A stretch of 64,000 nucleotides of DNA from Emydura subglobosa (lineage: Eukaryota > Chordata > Testudines > Chelidae): assembly GCA_007922225.1 (NCBI GenBank), contig ML680053.1, forward strand, positions 19,020,694 through 19,084,693. Direction: 5' to 3'. Positions 58,575-64,000 of this stretch are shown here, piece by piece. The translations under genes were made by a program, and so were the position numbers. The stretch's first letter is position 1. Each line of letters opens with the position of its first letter. The notes beneath the pieces were generated by a model. That model did not search any database. It was not told the DNA's origin and was given only the letters and a program-made list of their open reading frames with translations.

Positions 58575-61408
58575 CTTCCTGAGGTCCCTTCCAACTCTAT
58601 GATTCTATGTTCATAGTCCCATTGCCTACTCACATCATATGTTTCTAAGATTCCCCCTGAAAGCCTGGGATTCCTACCCACTGAATTGGCCTTCACCCTA
58701 GTAGTGTTCACAAAATTTTTGCCTGTGACCGTGGCTGTAGGTGCACTCCAGAAAGAATAATCTCATGTAATTCCATTTTTGGACAAATGCTCATCAGGAC
58801 CAAGTCATCGCATCCAAACTTGAGGATCCAAACTTGCATCCAAACTTGCCTGAGACTCTAAACATGTTCTAGAATCCAGGTGTGGTGGACAGCCATGAGA
58901 AAAGTGCCCTTTGCCTATTGTAGTGCTGACCCTCTGGGGCATTAATATGATTATGCATGTCAGTGTCTTACAACTGGAGGAGAAACTTCAGAAACTGAAC
59001 CAGTCTTTCAACACTTTCCTACAGTGGCACCTGGCATTTTTGAGAGCAGTTGCTTTCCTTCTCTGCTTAAGAACAGAGTGTTATGATCAGGTTCTGTGAG
59101 TAAACTGTACTCCTGGACCAACAATTCACAATCTCAGCAGCTTAAGTTCTGGGAGAATACTTAGATGTGCCTCTGGACATGTCATAAAAGGAAATGCTTT
59201 CCAAACAGCGCTTGAAATACTAATGCAACCTATATAAACGTGCTGTCCACTACAGGATCCGAAGAGGCTATTCATCATGACAACTGCTAGCCTGATAGAA
59301 TGGGAAAAACAGTTTCCTGTCATTTCAAGCAATGTGTTTTCTGTGGCGAAGACTCTTGTCTTAGTACAAAACACCCTTGAATTAGAGAGAGATCAGGCTA
59401 GCATTAATGGTCTCCCACCTCTCTCTCTCAATGAGAAAAGCTTGTAGAATGTAATTGTTTCAATGAACTTTGCAATTAAAAAATAAATAAATTCTTTACT
59501 ATTTTTCTTTCTTTGCCCAGCTCTATCTATGGGTCTTTGGCTCAGATGAAAAATCCAGTGCATACTTTGCAAAAATATTGCAAGATTTCACAGTCTAACC
59601 TTTCTATTAGAGGGTCAGATTAAGGCATAGGTATTATAAACCACATCACCTGCAGCCATGTGATTACAGAAGAATCAGTTTCACTTTTTTTCCTAGCCCT
59701 CCTGGTTGCAAAGAAAACCTTAAAAATGTGAGCCAAGTGTAATGAGGGCAGTGACATCTGCCTGATTCGGCAGAGAACCTCAAAAAATAGCTGTGTGAGA
59801 TGTGAACTTTCTGCGCATGTATATGAGGTGTTAACACCAACATCCACTGGTCTGGACTCTTGCCAGTGCTTGTGCCAACACTACCACAACAGAACATGCA
59901 AAGACTTCAGCAAGTCCTGCCTTCCCACCCAAGTAGATCTATCCTGGCTCTTGGAGCCCCTCTTGTTATCATCCCTTTCTCTCTGTCATGGAGGAAGGGA
60001 CACCATTACACTATCCCTACCTTTCTGGGAAGAAAGGGAGGAAGCAGGAGGAAATCAGCGGGATAGTGGGGCAAAGCCATGGCTGGCCTTGAGCCCTACT
60101 GTGACTTATCTTAACCTGCCTCTAGTCTAACAGCAACAACAGTTACACCTAATCTATGGATGTGTTATGTATACTGACAACAATATTATGTTCAGTCTTT
60201 TTAAGAAGCTCATTTTGGGAGGAATAAAGCACTTCCATATCAGACAACTGTTGATTAAGATCACTGGTTACACACATAATATATTTAACTGGTATTATCC
60301 AGCGCTGGAGTGTTTGCCCTGAAGTGAATAATTTGTTTCTGCTGCATGTTTCCCTGAGTCTTTCTGAAGATTCAATCTTGTAATCTCAGAAATGCAAGAG
60401 GACTGTTGTCAGAATTGCCACTATGATATTGTGCTGTCAAATGATACATTTAAGAATTAAACTAGAGGCATTGTAGTGACCTCTAAAATGTGTAAGGAAA
60501 TTTTATCTATGAATGAAAGAGTGCCAACTAACAGAGAGAGCAAGTGCCATTTGATTAATGTCATGTAATTCATGTCAGGACTGAGGTAAATTTGTGTGTG
60601 ATATGACGCTGTTTATTAGTGTCTTTCTTCCTCTCTCTGGAAGCCAGAGGGTTACAGAGTTTGATTCTGTTTTGTGCCTGACCTCTTTTTAGCTCTTTGA
60701 TTCCTAGGGCCAACCCCAGCTCCAACAGCCCTACTGCTGCGCCCTCTCCCCACACTCCAATAGGCTCCCCCACATGAGCGTGGTGGAATACAGCAGGCAC
60801 AAAGCCCTGAGCTGGCATGCTGTTCCTCTAACTGCGGAATTCTCTACAAGCCAGTTTTTGCTAGTTTCTGATCCTTTTGCTTCTCCTTAGTGATGCAGAA
60901 GGACCAGATCTGACTAGAGAATCTAGTCCACAGTTCTTGAGTGTATCTAGTAGCCTCAAAAAAATAGCTTTGAATTCACTGTATCTGAGTCCTGTGTCTT
61001 CTATGTTGGGAGAAATACTGCAGCTACGCACCTGCTGGACCTTCCCCATCCTATAAGAGGCTAAAGTAAAGCCTTTCACAATTGTTACTTGTGACACTTT
61101 GATTTATTGGTATACCTTAGGGGAGGTTGTCTGGTTAGGTGGTTGACTTTAGCTTGCAACCATCCGACTCTTGGGATGTCTGAAATTTATTTTGTCACCT
61201 TTTCTTTTTTTCCTCTCAGCTTAATATGTGCTCCCTGAATTATACCCAGTGACCCTAACTATATACACTTTCTCTCATATTTAACCATATGCAACCATTC
61301 AGAAAATGAATATAGTACTCATTGATGTTATCAATATTAACATCAAGCCCAGATTGTTATCCTTTATGATTCTGATTCAGTTCTGTAAAGGAGAGGGGGA
61401 AGTTTTTT

Positions 61409-61496
61409 GGAAAAATTCTGGTCTCTGTTACACCAGGGTAAATTCAGAGTAACTCCTCCTGAATCCTTTGTAGTGTAACTGACCAGAATTTGGCCA
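61409..61496. repeat. Short palindromic MITE (aaattctggtc...gaccagaattt)
   Basis: The left end aaaaattctggtctctgtta and the right end gtgtaactgaccagaatttg are inverted copies. The centre has caccagggtaaattcagagtaactcc. It belongs to a very common sauropsid hairpin family that ends in ggccaaattctg. It is 88 bp with no coding content. Confidence 0.7.
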
Positions 61497-64000
61497 AAAG
61501 TGCTTACAGTACTGGAGAATAACTGGCTGCCTTGTGCAGTTAGGAAAACTTCCAATTCCCTCAACAAATGATGATAGAGTAACAAAAGATAGAAAGGTTC
61601 CCTGTGTAAGAAGGCAGCCCCCAATCTAAGACAAGCCCTTCCTCAATTCTGTCTTCTCCGGATTTCCAGCATCATCTTGAATCTTCTTCATTTATTCCTA
61701 GATCTCTTACTACTACCACAGGATACTTTTAAATTTACATTTAAAAGTTTAATATTAATTAGGCACAGGCAGCACCCTATGAAATATCTATTTAAAGAAA
61801 AAAGAGAGTGATTGTCAAATATAAACATACATATTATCTATATAGCCAGCTAGAACCAGTTATACTACAAGAAGATACCATTCATAGTCTCCCCATGCAA
61901 CATTGCCAGAACATACCTTTTATTCCAGTCTTGGGCCTGTGTTTGAACAGAGATTGACTGCCAGCTGTGCCACATTGTATAATGCTTTTCACTCTATGGA
62001 CAAACAAACTCATTTTCACTTGTAACTTGAGCTAGCATTTGAACTAAGGTCTCCAATGCTGGGATGCTAATGTGCTAATTCATTTTGTGATAATAAGATA
62101 GCGCTCTTCTGTCCCCATTGGCATTAATAAGCTTCATTCAGAACTTTTGTTTTTGTTGATCAGTATACAGTACTATGTATTATGAAATATGATTAAAAAT
62201 TCTATTCTGTTAAAGCATATGAAAAGATGCTTAATGGCCAATTTTAGCCATAGAAATGCAAATACAATAAGTGTTTTGATGAGAAGAGTAAAGGAAAGTA
62301 CTTAGCATTGTGGTCTGGTGTTTATGCAGCTGTGACATCTGCTGGCAAGGATGTGTTCCAGTTGCAAGTTAGTTGTGCTGCTTATGGTAGCATCCTGCCT
62401 CTGAAACTTCCAGATAGGGCTAAAATTACTTCCCCTGTTGCTGTTGCTAGAGTAGCTGTTGCTTTTGCGGCTCCCCTTCTTCTCTCTCTCCTAATACCCT
62501 TGTAATATTAGGCTCAGTCTTGTTTCAACAGGAATATGGAAACTCGGCATTAGAATGTAGGATGTCCACTGCTCGTGCAAGATTTTGTAATATATTCATA
62601 TGTTTCATTTTTCACATTCACCTTCTAATCAGAAGGAAGCAGTTAGCTAATATTATAAATGTATTAAGATGGTAATGTCAGTTGTGAGTGTTTTAGGGGG
62701 AGAGAGGGATGTGTTAGTGAACATAATTGATGTTGACTGTACCTCCACACAGTCTAATAGGCTGTAATGCCATTTGACATGCTGTGTTCATTTGGTTTAA
62801 TTGATTTCCTCTATGTTGCCTTTGTTCACATTTTCTTAATCTAACAACACTGGATACAATTTATAACCATTATTGAGTCTCCATTAGCAATGATGTAAGA
62901 TCCCCATGCAAACTTCATTTACTTCCAGACACAGAGTTAAAAAATGCATGGATTTTCCACCTTGGTCTCATATATTGTCCATGTCTATTGAGTTGGTCTT
63001 CTCTGAAGGAAATGCCATGGGAAAGTAGTATTTCTGGGAATATGATTTATTATGCATTGTGGTTGTGCCTAGAAGCCCCAGGACCTGATTGTATAAGCAT
63101 AGAACAAAAAGATTTTTCCTGTCCCAACTATATTAGTCTTAGCCATTGACTAAGGAATGTTTGTGTAGTAATAAAGACTAAGACCAACAAAGAGTACAAC
63201 ATCATTCCTTGGAAGTAAAATATTCCAGAGATGGTCCTTCCATGAATTAAAGCAATCAATATTGATTGATTAGAGTAGCTAAAAGAGGTTGAAGGGGTGG
63301 GACAGGAGGAAAAGGAGCAAATTCAGTTTTAAACAGCAGTAAAGAAAACCATCTGACACAGTGTACCTCTGCCAAAATAATGTTCTCCTCAGAGTTTCCA
63401 TGAGCATAGAGAATCTGATAATTAATGAAGTGTTGATAGAGGGAGTGAGGCTGAGTTTCCTTGAGCTAGTCAATGAGCATTACGTATGTGGCATTAATAT
63501 TAGTGACATGGCCATCTCTCTGGCTACCTCCCATAGTCTAATCCTCTCTTTGGGAGATCTGTTGCCCCTAAAACTGGCCATGTAACAAATCTAGAATTGC
63601 ATGCCAGCTATGTACAGCTGTGTTTTTTCTCTGCTGATCAATCAGCAAAACATTTCACATTCCAATAGTTTTACTTTGAGGAGAGTGGATTAGAATAGGG
63701 ATTCAGTTAAGAGATCCTGGACAGATTTATTTTTTCTTGATGCTCCATTTTTTCTTCTCACTTTAAAATACACCTTGGTTTTATTTACGCTTGCCCTAGG
63801 CTTGTAAGCATAGTAATATTGGGTCGAACATTTCTACTTAAGAGTTTCAGTTCTCCCTGCCAGTTTAAATTAGTTTGAAGCTTTTGATTTTATTACTTTT
63901 TTTTTCAAACTTTTAAATGACTTTATCAGTACTCTTTAATCTACTACGGCTTTTCAATAAAACTGATTCCAATAAAATATATGCTCCATGGCAAATGTAA

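Larger units (their letters stand above)
55759..58609 (+). mobile_element. CR1 LINE, sense, nearly complete coding copy, 5' truncated in ORF1
   Basis: The element carries the last part of ORF1, all of ORF2 except for an internal deletion, and a complete short 3' UTR ending in the CR1 terminal repeat (ctatgattctatg). It is the best preserved transposon in the window. The left boundary is the point where recognisable ORF1 protein begins (about 55770). CR1 elements are non-LTR retrotransposons that insert by target-primed reverse transcription and are usually 5' truncated. Orientation is the same as CNTN5. A clear target duplication was not found. Confidence 0.92.
27761..64000 (+). other. CNTN5: CNTN5 intron after Ig1 (at least 36.2 kb, right edge open)
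   Basis: The intron starts with GTAAGT, in phase 1. I looked for the Ig2 exon (which should carry a CSPPPHSP-type motif and a YSWVFNEF-type strand) and did not find it. Listed separately are three large inverted-repeat elements, two LTR-like blocks, smaller MITEs, L2-like and CR1 fragments, and three long CR1 copies. Stretches where I see nothing recognisable are 29410-30850, 32220-34550, 34610-37130, 39700-40830, 40930-43010, 44170-46250, 47770-49580, 54040-55760, 58620-61400 and 61500-64000. Two reverse ORFs at 33492-33692 and 33776-34030 may be an old element but match no family I know. Confidence 0.8.

Noticed and set aside
27761..64000. Search for the CNTN5 Ig2 exon and any nested gene
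   Set aside because: No splice-flanked frame with the expected Ig2 motifs was found by eye. A splice-aware protein alignment would be decisive.
1..64000. CRISPR arrays, bacterial operons, rRNA genes, intact retroviral genomes
   Set aside because: None seen. Repeats are transposon-derived or simple, and all composition and splice signals are vertebrate.

Overview
The window is nuclear DNA from an amniote, most likely a turtle or a close sauropsid. It is AT-rich and almost entirely intronic. It holds many CR1 retrotransposon copies in different states of decay, long palindromic hAT-type MITEs of the kind common in chelonian genomes, and ancient MIR/L2-like fragments. There is no sign of prokaryotic or viral gene organisation. 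The species assignment is inferred from repeat content only.

The only host gene I can support is contactin-5 (CNTN5), on the + strand. Three coding exons are visible with consensus splice sites and matching phases: 5788-6006 (Ser-rich N-terminal linker after the signal peptide), 20728-20851 and 27585-27760 (together the first Ig-like domain). The signal-peptide exon lies upstream of the window. I found no further exon between 27761 and 64000, so at least the last 36 kb is one intron.

Layout. 1-5787: upstream intron, with the tail of a non-CR1 LINE at the left edge and a short CR1 3' fragment. 6007-20727: intron with two adjacent MITEs (8.0-8.5 kb), a 113-bp tandem duplication (9.8 kb), a LINE with an inverted 5' segment (11.2-12.3 kb), a MIR, and antisense CR1 copies (14.1-15.2 and 16.8 kb). 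20852-27584: intron with a MIR, a degenerate CT-rich minisatellite (23.2-23.9 kb) and a long RT-deleted CR1 carrying a hAT MITE (24.3-27.0 kb). 27761-64000: intron with three large inverted-repeat elements (28.0, 28.7-29.4 and 30.9-31.6 kb), two solo-LTR-like blocks (38.6 and 46.3 kb), further MITEs, two antisense CR1 copies (50.8-52.6 and 53.4-54.0 kb) and one nearly full-coding sense CR1 (55.8-58.6 kb).

No new gene system was found. The most informative structures are the hAT element with a perfect 8-bp target duplication and a residual transposase C-terminus, the inverted (twin-priming-like) LINE, the CR1 with ORF1 esterase tail plus EN-RT ORF interrupted by one nonsense codon, and the symmetrical CNTN5 linker exon.
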